In this document: positions 46,218-59,504 of the stretch, one piece after another
Numbering within the stretch: position 1 is the first letter of the stretch
Layout: each line of letters begins with the position of its first letter
Assembly (NCBI RefSeq): GCF_000321225.1
Contig: NW_004450464.1
Span: 2,346,808-2,410,807, forward strand
Length of the DNA stretch: 64,000 bases
Source: Odobenus rosmarus divergens
Taxonomy: Eukaryota; Chordata; Mammalia; Carnivora; Odobenidae
Direction of reading: 5' to 3'
Notes under the pieces: model-generated
What the model saw: only the letters and a program-made list of their open reading frames with translations
What the model was told of the DNA's origin: nothing
Database searches by the model: none
Translations under genes and position numbers: made by a program

Positions 46218-46664
46218 TTTACATCAAAAAAATTATGACAATACATATAAGGGTTTCTTTAAATAGCTATGTTGAACAAAACTAAGTATTCCTTATGGAT
46301 GAGTTATTGAACCAAGACAATAACTCAGAAAAAAATATAGCCATTTCAAATTTCTTTGGCTAACCAAAATTCTAGAAACCAATAAAGAAATTATGGAAAC
46401 ATAATGAATTTCTGGAAATTCACACATTAGCTGCCATAGTAACAAATAGTGCTGTTTTATTAAATATAATATCTTCAGAATACATATATATATATATACA
46501 CTCATATATTGTGAACATAGGAATATCTATATCTCTCCAAATATATCTCCATTCCATTCCTAAAATTCATACTTAGTGCTAAACAATTTTATTCTATGCA
46601 TTATTTCTTTTCATTTAGAATCATACGGTATAAATGATAGCATGGTAAATTTAAAAGTTGCTTT
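46218..46664. other. Noncoding; nothing recognised
   Basis: AT-rich. Has a (TA)n tract at 46483-46499. Continues into the SINE target duplication at 46665. Confidence 0.5.
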
Positions 46665-46684
46665 CTGGATATCTGATACTTTTA

Positions 46685-46853
46685 TTTATTTTTTTAAAGA
46701 TTTTATTTATTTATTTGAGAGAGAGAGAGAATGAGAGATAGAGAGCAGACTCCCTGCTGAGTAAGGAGCCCGACGTGGGACTCGATCCCGGGACTCCAGG
46801 ATCATGACCCGAGTCGAAGGCAGTCGCTTAACCAACTGAGCCACCCAGGCGCC
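46685..46853 (-). mobile_element. can-SINE with a 20-bp TSD
   Basis: TTTTTTTAAAGATTTTATTT, (GA)n, body, CAACTGAGCCACCCAGGCGC. Flanks 46665-46684 and 46854-46873 match at 19 of 20 bases (CTGGATATCTGATACTTTTA on the left). Confidence 0.97.
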
Positions 46854-46873
46854 CTGGATATTTGATACTTTTA

Positions 46874-48451
46874 CCTAAATACTTTGTCATCATGAAGAAA
46901 TTTAAATGTGGATAATTTGTGGCACCAAACTGATCCAGAAATCTGAATGTTATATGCAAAAATATAATGGGCACTCAGAAGAGTATAGTTTTTACTTTCT
47001 ATTTGTTTGTTTCTTAGAACTCTAGATGGTATAGGACAGCCATTGCTAAATACTTGTTTCTAGTTCTTATATATAAATGAAAAAGTATCAGAGTGGTTGA
47101 CTGAATGATTTGTAAAATTAACATTGAGAAGTGAATTTTTCTTCCTATTTCTCAGGCACCATGTTGAATATTATCAATGAATACAAATGAGAAAGTAAAA
47201 TAAATAAGCTAAAGCTTACATTATTAAAAACTATATGCAAATTTTATTTAAATGGCAAATTCCCTTGAGCATTTAAAAATATTTGCAAACAGATTGTTAA
47301 CTGTGACTGATAGGCAAAGATAGTAAAGCTACAGCATTAGTAGCTGTTGCCAGCCAAGGATCAACTAGAAATTGAGATTGAGCAGCTGTGAAGCTACAGA
47401 GAAAGTTAATTGCCAAAATAATTATAAATAATGCGTACAAAAATTAATTTCCACACAATTTTCAGGGGTAATAATATTATGTATGTAATACAGTGTGAAA
47501 GGCATTCTGGCCCATTGACCTATGAATAAATAAGGGAAGGGAAGGGAGGAAGGAAGGGAGGGAGGGAGGGAGAAAATCACAAATATAACATTACTATTAA
47601 TTTCCCTACTATGATTCTGAATAAATTTTTTTAATTCTCCCTTCCTTCAACAAATACTTATTGAATTGTTGCCTTTTATTTTGGGTATAGTATATACCCA
47701 GGTATATAGTATTGGTATATAATGTGCAAAGGAGAATAGCCAATGCCTCTGTGGGGCTTTTACTCCAAAATAAGGATACACATAAGCAAACAAGTTAACT
47801 GTAGATAGATCAGGACAAGTTCTGCAAAGTATAAAGATGTGATGAGAATGGGGATAGGGACATAGCACTGGGACACAACCTCTCTGAGTAGGTGAGATTT
47901 GAACTGAGTTCTGAAGAATATGAAAGGAGGAAGCCTTTTTGGCAAGCATCATTGTGAGCTGAGAAAACATCATCTTCAAGACCCTAAAGCAGCCAAACAT
48001 GTTTACTGCAGTGAAATACTAGATAATTAACTGATTTTTTTTCCTTTCACTTTTCTTGAAGATAATCAGGATCTTATTAACTCTGCTGTCTGTGACTAAA
48101 CACTGGTATGTTTCTCATTTTTATACCCAAATCCAAGATATTAAAGGTACCACTGATTTCACTTTATATTAGACCTGTCTGAGATGCTGGCTTACTTTTG
48201 TATATAGATATCCCTATGATTCACAGCTTGTGATTTTAGTATCACTATGGTTTCATTTCATTTTCTAGTTAAGAATAGAAAATATGCCTAGTCAAGATAT
48301 TTGCTTAGAGAGTAACCCCATACTATCAGAGTACTTTTACAAAACCAAAATTATCAGGGAACTTCAATATTGTACTATCTTACTTATTTCTGATATTGCC
48401 ATTTTAAATATTATCAAATATTTCTACTGTTGAATTATTATAATTTCAAAG
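46874..48451. other. Noncoding; purine-rich simple repeat
   Basis: No gene seen. 47533-47573 is a GGGA/GGAA-rich tract. The 117-codon minus frame at 47647-48000 has no domain that I recognise. Confidence 0.45.
47533..47573. repeat. (GGAA/GGGA)n simple repeat
   Basis: Purine-only run made of GGGAA, GGAA and GGGA units over 41 bases. Confidence 0.9.
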
Positions 48452-48467
48452 AGCTCATGCTATTTTA

Positions 48468-48663
48468 TTTTTTTAAGATTTTATCCATTTACTTGACAGA
48501 GATAGCTACAGCAAGAGAGGAAACACAAGCAGGGGCAGTGGGAGAGGGAGAAGCAGGCTTCCCGCTGAGCAGGGAGCCCGATGCAGGGCTTGATCCCAGG
48601 ACCCTAGGATCATTACCCCAGCCAAAGGCAGACACTTAATGACTGAGCCACCCAGGCACCCCA
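48468..48663 (-). mobile_element. can-SINE
   Basis: TTTTTTAAGATTTTATCC, ACAGCAAGAGAGGAAACAC, body, GACTGAGCCACCCAGGCACC. Target duplication AG(C/T)TCATGCTATTTTA around 48452-48467 and 48664-48679. Confidence 0.95.
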
Positions 48664-48679
48664 AGTTCATGCTATTTTA

Positions 48680-49050
48680 GATCTCCCTAATCCTTCTGCA
48701 AAGACTGACCATTCTCCCATTTGCCAACTGGTAAACTGCAGAGCATGCTTCAGCTATTACCTGTTCCAGGCAAATTTCCACTCCCCTTCTCTCCTCTTAT
48801 GCTTCTCTGTGGACCTTGTAGATACCATTATCAACTTATCATACAGTATTATCTGTCCCCCACACTAGACCGCTTAACATTTTGATTGTATATAGGACTT
48901 CACATATATTGATTTGATGCAATGTGTGTTGATGTTAGGGGGGAAATGTCCTATTGGCAACCTTCCCTGTGCTAATCTGGGGATTGTCATACTGATAGGA
49001 AATTCACTAGTCTGAAAATCTCCTATTTTGAAACACTTCACTTATATAAA
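48680..49050. other. Noncoding; nothing recognised
   Basis: Short unique stretch between two SINEs, no ORF of interest. Confidence 0.5.
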
Positions 49051-49062
49051 GGGACTTTTAAA

Positions 49063-49262
49063 TAAGATTTTATTGATTTGAGAGAGAACACACATACAAA
49101 AGTAGGGGGAGCAGTAGAGGTAGCTGTAGAGGGAGAGAGAGAAGCAGGCTCCCCATGGAGCAGGGAGCCCAATGCAAGGCTCCATCCCAGGACACTGAGA
49201 TCATGACCTGAGCTGAAGGAAGACGCTTAACCCACTGAGCCACCCAGGTGCCCCTAATTAAT
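49063..49262 (-). mobile_element. can-SINE
   Basis: TAAGATTTTATTGATTTGAG, body, CCACTGAGCCACCCAGGTGC. Target duplication GGGACTTTTAAA at 49051-49062 and 49263-49274. Eight extra bases (TAATTAAT, 49255-49262) sit between the SINE head and the right duplication. Confidence 0.94.
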
Positions 49263-49274
49263 GGGACTTTTAAA

Positions 49275-50012
49275 CAGCCTAGATTTGATTGTCCATGCTC
49301 CAAGATATAAATTTCTATGTGGCTAGGTACCAAAAGTGAGGGTCCAGTTGACTTAATGACCCAGATTCTTAATGATTATCTGTTATATAATGGTTTGGCT
49401 AAAGTTTATGAAAAAAGTTTTTATTCCAAAGAGTGGTAAATTTAGCCATGATGACAACTGCCAAAGAGAGTGTGACTAATTATTAAACTCACACTGCATT
49501 CATAAGTTTCATTTTTTTCCCAATATTAATGAATGGGTTGATAGTACCAGTCTATCTAAAAGGTCACTTCATCTGTGACATTCTTTCTGTAATCTTTCCA
49601 TCAATATTAAGACAAGGGTAAATGCCATATTCTTGTGTGGTTTGCTTTGAAAACATTTAGCAAATGCCAAGCCATTGTAATTCTTCTAGCCACTCAATAT
49701 AAAAGGAAGCTGTGGATTATTTTTATTTTCCTTCAGCAATAGATCAACAGACAATGATGCTTCTTACAAGTCAAGATAAACATAAAAAAGATCCTGGGCT
49801 CTCCAGATGAATCAGGTAACCTTTGGTGTTTCAAGAGGTGCTCACTCTGTAGGAGCATATGTTCTTGCAGGCAACAAGCCCCAAACAATTATTATCTAAA
49901 TATTAAATTTGTAACAAATTATTATAGACCTTATTAAATCATTTAGATATTTGATGCCTGATTCTCTTCTCACTCAGTCTGAAAATGGTGAAATATGTGT
50001 ATTGAGAGGTGG
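49275..50012. other. Noncoding; nothing recognised
   Basis: AT-rich unique DNA with no gene or dated repeat that I can name. Confidence 0.5.
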
Positions 50013-50510
50013 TAAAATATGGTGGTTATGAGCATGGACACCGGAGATAGACGGCCTCTGTAAAACCAGACTGCAGGGGCGCCTGGGTGGCTCAGATGGT
50101 TAAGCATCCGCCTTTGGCTCAGGTCATGGTCTCAGGGTCCTGGGATCAAGCCCCGCGTCAGGCTTCCTGCTCGGTGGGAGGCCTGCTTCTCCCTCTCCTG
50201 CTGTTTCCTCTGCTTGTGCTCTCTCACTCTGTCAAATAAATAAAATTAAAAAAAAAAAAAATCCAGCCTGCAACTTACTAGCTATGTAACTTCAGACAAC
50301 ATGTTTCTGTGCAGTACCATTCTCTGTGCTTCAGTTTCTTCATCCGTAAAATAAGACTACTACTAGTACCTGCCTTACAGTGTTGTTGTATGGATTAAAT
50401 GAGTGATATGTCAAGTAGTTATATAGAATCTGGCACATGAGAAGTTCTGTATAAGTGTGAGCTTCCATTACTATTATTATATGTATTTCCTAGGTCTCTA
50501 TTACTCAAAA
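50013..50510 (+). mobile_element. MIR, interrupted by a can-SINE
   Basis: Left piece 50013-50075 (GTGGTTATGAGCATGGACAC), right piece 50273-50510 (ACTTACTAGCTATGTAAC, CTTCAGTTTCTTCATCCG, GTGTTGTTGTATGGATTAAA, TCTGGCACATGAGAAG). Together they cover almost the whole MIR consensus in order. Confidence 0.9.
50076..50262 (+). mobile_element. can-SINE inserted in MIR
   Basis: Head GGGGCGCCTGGGTGGCTCAG, then GGTTAAGCATCCGCCTTTGG, a subfamily with GATCAAGCCCC in box B and GTCAAATAAATAAAATTAA at the tail. Target duplication CCAG(A/C)CTGCA at 50066-50075 and 50263-50272. Confidence 0.96.
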
Positions 50511-52333
50511 ATCAGCCCTCCTTAAAACATGGACAGTAAATGTTCCCCAGTGGTGGATGCTGTAATACTGACTTGGGGTATGGGTTGGAAATTAGTAGAG
50601 TTAATTCCAAATGTCAATTCATTTGGTCAATTGACCTATAGTGATAATACAGATTGTTTATACAAATAAGCCATGAAGTTTTCCATGATGGAGTTTATAA
50701 TGCCATAGTGAAAAGAAATTTAATAAAATGCAGGATAGAGAAAGTGCTCAATAAAGGCATGGGTGGAATTTAATTTGGGTGGCCTTGCAAGGTTTTTAAT
50801 TATTATTCAGATGAGATATTTGGACTGAAAGTAGAAAGATATATATGATTTTGACAGGTGGACATGGTTGGATAATGGGGTTTGTTGTGGCTAAGTCACC
50901 AGATATATAATATAGATGATGATAGATATAGATATATAATTGTAGGTGATTGGACAAATAGATTAGGTATTGATTGGGAATGTTAGAAATCTTAAATGCC
51001 TCACTAAGGAAACTAAGGAAACTGACACATCTTGAGATGAGAAAGCCAGTGTAAGTGTTTAAACAGAGCAGAGATATAACTGAATCTGATTGTTAGAAAT
51101 AAAATATTGGCAGTTGTATAAAGAATGTCCAAGAAACTTTTGGTGAACTAATTCATGCTTTGAACTTCTACACCTACCACAAACACAGTACAAAAATTAT
51201 AAAAAAAATAATAATACCAGATGTACTCTATGGAACAGAAAAGGAATAATAACCCAGAGTGGTGAGAACTGTGGCATTAAGCTCCACCCCACTAGTATCT
51301 GTACCCAAAAGCAAGAATACTGGTGGGGTAATGAGGGCAAGAAGGACTGCTGCCAGATACCACATTGAAGGGGCAGCCCAAGGACTTTGCTGTTCCCTGG
51401 AAGGAGCCTGAAGACCACTGTCCTGCAGACTGGAACTCTACCTTATACAAAGGTAAATATACCTGAAGTAAATATAAAAAGCCACCTGGACTGAACTTGG
51501 TCCAAATTAATCTTCTACCAACTTCATGAAAGGGAAGGAGCCCTCAGTGAACAAGTTAAAACCTATCATCAGACTTGAAGCATGGGGAAGATAAGTTCCC
51601 AAAATGAACACTCCCAATGGCAGAAGAAAAACTAAAAGACAAACAAAAAAACAAAAATCACCAGTTGAAAAAGGAATTCACTGCCAAAATGGAAGAAAAT
51701 AATAATAGAGTTATGATCCAAGAGTATATAATTAATATCTATTATAAAAAGAATAAATTATGAAAGAAAAAGAGATGCATATGAACCAGGAGGAAGTGGA
51801 CAAGAGATTTTTAAAAATTTAAGGAAAATTTAATTCTATCTAATTTTTTTTTCAGTCAGTCAAAGAGAAAATGGCAATTTATAAAATAGTAAATTGGTAA
51901 CTCAGGATAAAGCAAAGTTTTTTCAATAAAAAAATTTCTAAATTATTTTTAATGTCATTTTTAAATGAAAAAAATTAAACACAGAAAGCAGATGAGAACC
52001 ACTACAATACTTTTAATAGGGAAGAAAAAAATGGAATGGTAGAAAAAAATAAAATATGAAGTGAGAATGATTGAGGACTTTCCAGTTTTAAAGAATGATG
52101 TGAGGTTTTAGATTAAAAGTACCTATCTAGTGCTAACTAGTATAAAAAATAAATTTGCACCTTGATATTAAATATAAAACCCTAGAAAGGAAAAGGGCCA
52201 TTACATGATAAGATAAAGAAGCTACTGAGAACATATGACAATTTTGAACTTGTATGTACTTAAAACCATAAATGAATGTTTTTTAAAACTCAGGAGGAAT
52301 TACAAGGAAAAATGGGGATGTATCAATATATCT
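50511..52333. other. Noncoding; nothing clearly recognised
   Basis: AT-rich and A-rich. About 51190-51720 is more even in composition and might be an old L1 or ERV fragment, but I could not place it. The 73-codon minus frame at 51197-51418 has no known domain. Confidence 0.4.
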
Positions 52334-52356
52334 CTCTCAGGTAATAAGAATAATAT

Positions 52357-52581
52357 ATATTTTTTTAATTTTATTCACTGTTTTTTTTTTAAAAAAGATT
52401 TTATTTATTTATTTGACAGAGAGAGACACAGCAAGAGAGGGAACACAAGCGGGGGGAGTGGGAGAGGGAGAAGCAGGCTTCCCGCTGAGCGGGGAGCCCG
52501 ATACAGGGCTCGATCCCAGGACCCCGGGATCATGACCTGAGCCGAAGGCAGACGCTTAACGACTGAGCCACCCAGGCGCTC
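52357..52581 (-). mobile_element. can-SINE with a double A tail and a 23-bp TSD
   Basis: Poly-T, then AATTTTATTCACTG, then a second poly-T, AAAGATTTTATTTATTTATT, body, and GACTGAGCCACCCAGGCGCT. Flanks 52334-52356 and 52582-52604 are an identical 23-bp duplication (starting CTCTCAGGTAATAAG). The stretch between the two T runs is not SINE sequence. Confidence 0.95.
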
Positions 52582-52604
52582 CTCTCAGGTAATAAGAATA
52601 ATAT

Positions 52605-53149
52605 TAAAAAACAAGGATATAAACTAATGATCTAATATAAATATAGAAACCTGAAATCCACAAATATACGATGTTCACTTTTTTAAAGCATGCGTGGAAA
52701 CTTAACAAAAATTAACTACACATATATGAAAAAAAAAAGACATTTCAAAGAATGGTATCCTAAAAACCACATTTCTTTTTACAGTGATGAGAGAGCACTT
52801 TTCTGAAGGTTTCTATCTTAGATATCAAAGCTAATGACGATGATGAGTATCAATTTACCCATCAAATGCAAAACCTGTTTTCTAAAATGTCATTATAGGA
52901 CTCAACAGAGAATTGCAACCTTCTGTAGAATTTATGGACACTTAAAATATGAACATGTTCTCTTATTATACTTTTGACTCAATTCCCATTTACTTGTTGG
53001 ATTTATTTCCTTATCTTCAAAATAAGGAGATTCGATTATGTAACTGTTAAGGACCCTTCCGGCTAAGTAATTGCCTTATAATGCATCTTTTAATCTTTCA
53101 ACTGTTGCATTTTCTCCATGTTTCTTATAGAAATAGTTTGCCTTTCTTA
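52605..53149. other. Noncoding; nothing recognised
   Basis: AT-rich, with no ORF or repeat of note. Confidence 0.5.
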
Positions 53150-53345
53150 AAAGATAGTTTGGAGAATCAGGCAAACCTGATCTTGAATCATGTCCTGCCA
53201 CTCACTAATTGTATAACTTTACATGAGTTATTTATGCTGTTGAGCTCAGCTCTTCCATCTCTGAAAAGAAGGCAAAAATAAAATCAACCTCAATTTTCAA
53301 TGATATAAAAATGTTTTGAAGTGTCAACCAATGTTGAACCAAAAA
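53150..53345 (+). mobile_element. MIR fragment
   Basis: GGAGAATCAGGCAAACCTG, TGCCACTCACTAATTGTATAA, and TTCCATCTCTGAAAAGAAGG fit the MIR consensus (GAGTCAGACTGCCTGG, CACTTACTAGCTGTGTGAC, CTCATCTGTAAAATGG). Confidence 0.65.
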
Positions 53346-53526
53346 ATTGCAAGTCACCTATTAAGTGCTTGGCATTAAATGTGATAGATTAGAGAGAGAG
53401 AATCTAGAGTATGGAACACATAGTATTAATTCCTTCCCTCTCTATTCCTTACCTTTCTCACTAAGTCTTTCTCCCCAAGCACTAGGTATCACTCAGCATC
53501 GACAAGCCATGTTAGAATGGGCATGT

Positions 53527-53712
53527 AGGGGGTGCCTGGGTGGCTCAGTTGGTTAAGCATCTGCCTTCCTCTAGGTCATGATCTCCACGTCTTGGATTGA
53601 GCCCTACATTGGACTTCCTATTCACTAGGGAGTCTGCATCTCTCTCTTTCTTCCTCTGCCCCCACCCCCGCCACTGCTCATTCTCTCTCAAATAAAATCT
53701 TAAAAAAAAAAA
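53527..53712 (+). mobile_element. can-SINE (divergent)
   Basis: Head GGGGGTGCCTGGGTGGCTC, GGTTAAGCATCTGCC, CT-rich region and CTCAAATAAAATCTTAAAAA. Target duplication GGGCATGT at 53519-53526 and 53713-53720. Confidence 0.94.
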
Positions 53713-53720
53713 GGGCATGT

Positions 53721-56700
53721 GCAAGAAAACAAGGCACAATGGTCTGAGGAGGTAGAGTCTTCCCACTGGAAAACTGGACATCTGAAACCTAAGCATACTG
53801 TTGTGGCCCAATAAAATTCCAATGTCAGACATAGTTTATGGGCGTTCATCTCCAGCTCTTTGTTGAGCACAACACTATGAGAGCTGCTCAGCAATTTGCA
53901 GAACATAATAGCAAGGCAGGCACTCTCTCTGCTCTTTTCATAATTTATACTAAATTGATGCAGGCAGATAGCATGAAATGCCTTTTTGCTTTCCAAGTTT
54001 GAAGCAACTAATGAATCATTTATGTGTTATTTTCCTTGTTGGGAAATTAAATATTCTCCATATTGAGGATTTTAGAGTATTTGAGAGGGGAAAATTATTC
54101 AATTTGCCTTATGTGATGATAACCTACACTGTAATTCAAGCAAATCTACTTCTCAGGATATAAAATTTCAAGGCATTCAGACAGGAATATTGTCTCAGTT
54201 TTTTGTGGGATTTTCATATCTGTTTTTAATTTAGTCTTTAAATTTCATACTAGATACAAAGTAAATTTTCTCACTTTCTTCACTACAATTTTTAACCTTT
54301 ACAAAGTAAAATCTCATTTTAGATTAGGCTGTGGCAAATTTTTCTCTTCAAGGCATTGAAAAATTTCAAATTTATGGTCAGACAGTACATTAAACAACCA
54401 AAAGACAAATATTCAAAAATTAAACTCACATTAACTCTAAATGCACATTGCCGCAAGAAAACTCTAGAAGTAGCTTTACTAAATGAACCGCATTACTGAA
54501 ATATGTAACATTCTAGATCCCTCACATTTTCTGTGCTTTGTCTCTAAGAAAGATTGCATAAAAACAGAAACAAGTAGATCGTTAGAAAGGATTCTTCTTT
54601 CCTTAGCAACCTGGATACTTAGCAAGACTTATTATCAGACTTTCATTTTTTCTTTCAATGAAACAAAAATCCCTTTGTACCTTACTTCCCCATTCCTGGG
54701 GCCAATTAGGACATATAGATGTCTTGGACATATGCATAAGTGGGAAGGTGACTGACTTCATGTTCATTTCACATATTCCAAAATCCCTACTGTCCAGAAA
54801 TTCTTCCTCTCATCCACTTAAAAATCTGAGATTAAGCTACAAATGAACATGAAATGTTTATATGTTAGGTTGGCAGAGGGCTCTATACTATTATTCATCC
54901 AAAATAATTTAACAGTTACCTGAGCCAGATGTTATTCTTTATCCCATTACCATATAGTTGATCAGATAAAGTAGTATCAAAAAAAATTTTTTTAAAGAGA
55001 ACAGTGATGCACATGATATTTAAAAATTTGCAGTGGAACAGGAAGAAGAAACCAGAAATGTCTGGAAATTTAAAGGTAAAAGGCATTGAAAATGAAGTGT
55101 AAGCAAAATCAGGTAAGGAATGAAGGGTTATAGATACTGATGAATAACAAGTTTCAGAGGAGTCTTTTCAGTGAGTTTCCATTTTACAGATGTTTTGATC
55201 TTATTGTTGGATCCTATAAAAACGTCTGGGTTTGGTTGTTTGCATTGATACTACCAGGTAGTCATTCCAAAAAAAGAACCATTCTGCCCCCTCCATACCA
55301 CCTTGTTTTCTAAATGTATGTGAATTGCTTTTCTCCTTTCTCTTTGTCATTATAGATAAGAATGCATTCAAACAATTTGTGCTGTCAGGGAAGAAAGAAG
55401 AAGGTGAATAAAAATGCAGAGGAGAACATCAGTTCTGGTTCAAATTTCCCATCTCATTACATCATATTGCTAGATTTTAAGAATTTTCTGCCATGTTATA
55501 TTGGCAAGTTCTTACCTTACTTTCAGTTCCCATTCCAGAGATATGATAACAGCTCTGGATCTTCAAATCTTCACTATCCAAAACTAGATAATCACTCTTT
55601 CTTCATTCCACACAAAGTAAAAATCAAAAACCGTTTACTTTGATCCAAGTATTCTGTTTATGACATGTTTAAAGTTTCCACATTTTTGACAAAAGTGGTC
55701 TTCTTCCAGAAGTAAAAGCTATGTATAATTACTGGTATTTCAATCACTGATATTCACTAGGAAATTTACATGATAAGCCTTCTTCTGAAAGCCCCAAATA
55801 GGTATACCGCCATCACTGTACCAACACCTATTACATGGCCTCTCCTCACTTCCTGAAGATATGAACGTCATCCCAAACACCAACCTCTCCTCTAGTCACT
55901 GTGCTTAAGACTACCCCTAACTGACAAGGGATTTCTTTTCGTGAGATAAGAGCTGTTACAACAATTTGTAGAATGTGAAAGCTCTGTCCAAATGATCAGT
56001 ATCACTTGTGGCAAAAGCTTTTCTGAATCTTCCTGAGCATGACTTTCCATCAACTAATGAATCCTGTGCAACTGAAACAACCAAACTTCCAGGAATATTG
56101 TTCCCTCTTTATGGAGAAAGATGAAAGTCCAGAAAAGAAATAGAGCTAAAGAATGATACAGATAAAAGTGGTGAAGGGCCCTATGATCCACAAAGTTTAC
56201 TCTATTTCCCACAGTATAAAGAGTCCTAAGCGATTTAATGACTTCCTTCATGATACAGAATTAGTCGAGAGCGGAACAAGGACTTAACTTCCGATATTCT
56301 CAATAATACCTTAGTTTTTGTTTTTTTTTTTTCGGTGGGGGGTATAGAGAAATGTCAAATTCTCCAACCCTCAATATTTTTAGTATTCTTTTACCATTTC
56401 TAATTCTCTTAAATGATGACTTTCCAATCTCCATATTGTTATAAATATCAAAAATTATTAGCAAAAATGTAAGGTTCTTTCCAAAACTATAAAACTACCT
56501 CTATTCTGGACTTTAGATGTCTTAACAAGAAAAGAGGTATATCTTTTTTGTACAGGAACACCTGCCAGAATTATGATTAAAATTATATATTTTTATAATA
56601 TATATTCATTCTACCTATATATTTTATTTTTTCATTCTACCTATATATTCTATGTATATACTCTATCCTTGTAGTCTACCCTAAAAAATTAATGGCTTTC

Positions 56701-58061
56701 AACATACTTGCCTTGGTTAATGCTTATGACCATTTCAAAGTATTTGGGATCTAACGAAGTGAATACAGTTCAAAAACTTTCACGTGTCCACATGACAAGT
56801 GGCACACAGCATTTTTACTGAGGTATTTCGTGCCTGAGGCCCATGATTAACACTGCCAAGGAATTTCCTGGAATGTGGGCTGGAATATTCTAAATTCTGA
56901 ACACATTCCCCCAAATTTCAAGTACCTTTGAAAAATGGAAAAGAGAATGCTGTCATTTATTTGATTTGGCTGGAAAATATTTTTAAAAGCACTTTCCCCA
57001 ATAGGGTAATATTTATTAAGAAAATAAAAAATATTCTACTTTAGTAAGTGGTACTCAGGAAAGTATGTCTAAATCTATTGTAATCAGTAGTAAAATGCTT
57101 TATGAAAATAATGCTGATTTTACTACACCAATAATGTACCACTAATATGGCTGCTCTATAATCATGAATAATCAAATCTCAAAGCATAAATTCAGCAACC
57201 TCAAGTGATATGGGCTGTTTCATTGCCGGGAGCAACTAAACCATTCAGCAGAGAGGATTCTGTAACTTTTTAATTTTTTAAAATCTCTGTATTGGAAATT
57301 TAAACTCCTTTCAAAGCCCAAATCCCTTTACAATTGAGGAGGTTTCTTTTGTCTAATATCTACATTCTTATTATAATATTACCATATAAATCTCTTGCTC
57401 TATTTACCTTGAAATAATTATTTGTAAGCTAAGGGCTTGGTACTAACAGCTTTCTCTTTAATTTTGTATATCCCTACATTTTTAACTTTTTCTCGTAGAT
57501 TTTATTTTTCAACCTTTGCTCACATACACTTTCTTCCATCTGAAAAGACTGCAGAAACTCTATTTTTGTGTTCAAAAGGGCTAATATCTTCATGTCTGAA
57601 ATTAATAAGCACATAGTGAGTGTTCCACAGCACAAGCTAGCTAATTGATTGTTTCCCTGTACAGTGGTTTTGTTTAGCATCATGGAGATACCACACTTCT
57701 CATCCCCCTGAAAAAAACCATTTGCCACAATTTAAGTAATCTAAAGCAATACAAGGCAGCTCACAGAATTTTCAGAGTAAGAGTGCCAGCCAAGTTGTGT
57801 GTTTAGCAAAGTGAAGTGTTGTAGACAGCTGGTGGGAGTTTAAGTTCTCCTAGAGGAGAAGAAAACTACTTTGATTTTTTATTTTCTACCCAATAGAAAT
57901 TCTTTGCAGTAATCAGCTGGTAGTTTGTAGACAACACCATCTGCATCACTTATATGAAGCACTCAACAGAACATTTTTTTTTATCCTCTAATATTTAGTG
58001 TGAAAATAGACCTTTCTTAGAGCCAAGTGATAAAACTGCCATTTTTTTCTATTATGAGATA
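53721..58061. other. Unique AT-rich noncoding DNA
   Basis: More than 4 kb without a recognised gene, exon or named repeat. Frames of 60-98 codons (53700-53996 minus, 54483-54755 plus, 55362-55643 plus, 57474-57728 minus) show no domain, codon bias or splice pattern that I can defend. A T-rich run is at 56316-56332. Confidence 0.5.
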
Positions 58062-58295
58062 GAAGAGCATAATGGTAAAGAACTGCCTTCATCATCAGAT
58101 GTGTCTGGGTTTAGGGAAAAACTCTTCCATTTATCCATTATGAATTAGACACCTTATTTTACTTTGGTCCCTCAATCTCCTCATCTGTTCAATAGAGATC
58201 ATTACACTACTTCATAAGGTGGTTATGGAAATGAGAAGGGATAATAAATGTGAAGCACTTAGCACAATACCTGAAATTTAGCACGTACATAAAAA
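58062..58295 (+). mobile_element. MIR
   Basis: ATAGAAGAGCATAATGGTAAA, CAATCTCCTCATCTGTTCAA, AAGGTGGTTATGGAAATGAG and GTGAAGCACTTAGCACAATA follow the MIR consensus end to end with moderate divergence. Confidence 0.75.
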
Positions 58296-59504
58296 AACTT
58301 TGCTGTTATATTTTTATATTTATAACTAATACCATGGTGGTTTAATTTTGTGCAATAACGGAGAAGTGGTTTGCCAATAGTCCCCCTACACAAAAGCAGA
58401 ATTCAACAGTTTAGGACACTAGAAAAGCCATTTGAATAAAGAAAAACAAGGAGAAGTGTTAAATCTCGAAATACATATTATGGTTGATAGTCATCTGTGT
58501 AACTTGTTCATGATGTGAGTTTATGGGTAAGAATATTTTAGTTATGCTTTGAAACTTGAGGTAGATTATCAAAATCAAGAGGAGAGTCAGTTTTCCAGTT
58601 GTGACTGCTTGACTTTGCTCTCAGTTTGAGGTGAGATTCCTTGCGTTATTCTTCTGGTATTTGTTGGCTTTGTATCATTTTGCCTCCTTGTCAAAATTCA
58701 GTGTTGGCTGCATGAAAGCAACCAGCATTTGTTTCTTCTGGCAAAGAGTAGTGGGAGGAGGGTGACTAGGAGCGTTGTTTATAGAATAACGGCATTAGTG
58801 AACATTTTTGATCTTTAGGCTTTTATCCCAAGAAAAACCATGAGGGAAGTTGAAAACAGTAAAAATTATTTCCTTCACCCTAAAATTGGAACGATAACAG
58901 GATTTTTTTTTAAAAGGTGCCTATTTGTAAAATCAGTACAACTGACCTTTCCTTAGGTACATTAATATATAATGCAGACAACTGGTTTGGCTTTTTCCTG
59001 CATGAATGTGCCAAATATTTAATTTATTTTAAATGAGTAATTTAAGTGTGAAGCTGTTTTATATGTAAATATATACCATGTCAACAACACATCAGAATGA
59101 TCAATTATTTGTTTTTATATAGGAATTGTAGAAACTGATCAGGAATATGAATAAACATATCACATGTCTATCAGCACCAACTCAAGGTTATAGGAAAAGG
59201 TCTAATATTTCTAACAGTGCATACACTATTCCCCGAAAACATATATAATCATTAAAAGGAAAATGAATAAAACATTGTTAGAAATCTGCTGTACAAGTTT
59301 TGTTACAAACAGCCCAAATTTTTAGGTCTGAGGTGACTTACTTGGATATTTTGATTCTTTGAAAGAACTGCTTTTCTCCTTAAGAAAATTAACACAACGG
59401 TTTCCTAGAGAGAGTTTGATATATTCTTTTATTTTCTTTACTTTGTACCCAAGTTATAACAAAGATTATTATGCTTAAGTAAATATCAATGGCAATTTCA
59501 TTTT
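58296..59504. other. Noncoding; nothing recognised
   Basis: AT-rich unique DNA. Confidence 0.5.

Noticed and set aside
47647..48000. 117-codon minus-strand frame
   Set aside because: No homology or domain that I recognise; no sign of codon bias or exon boundaries.
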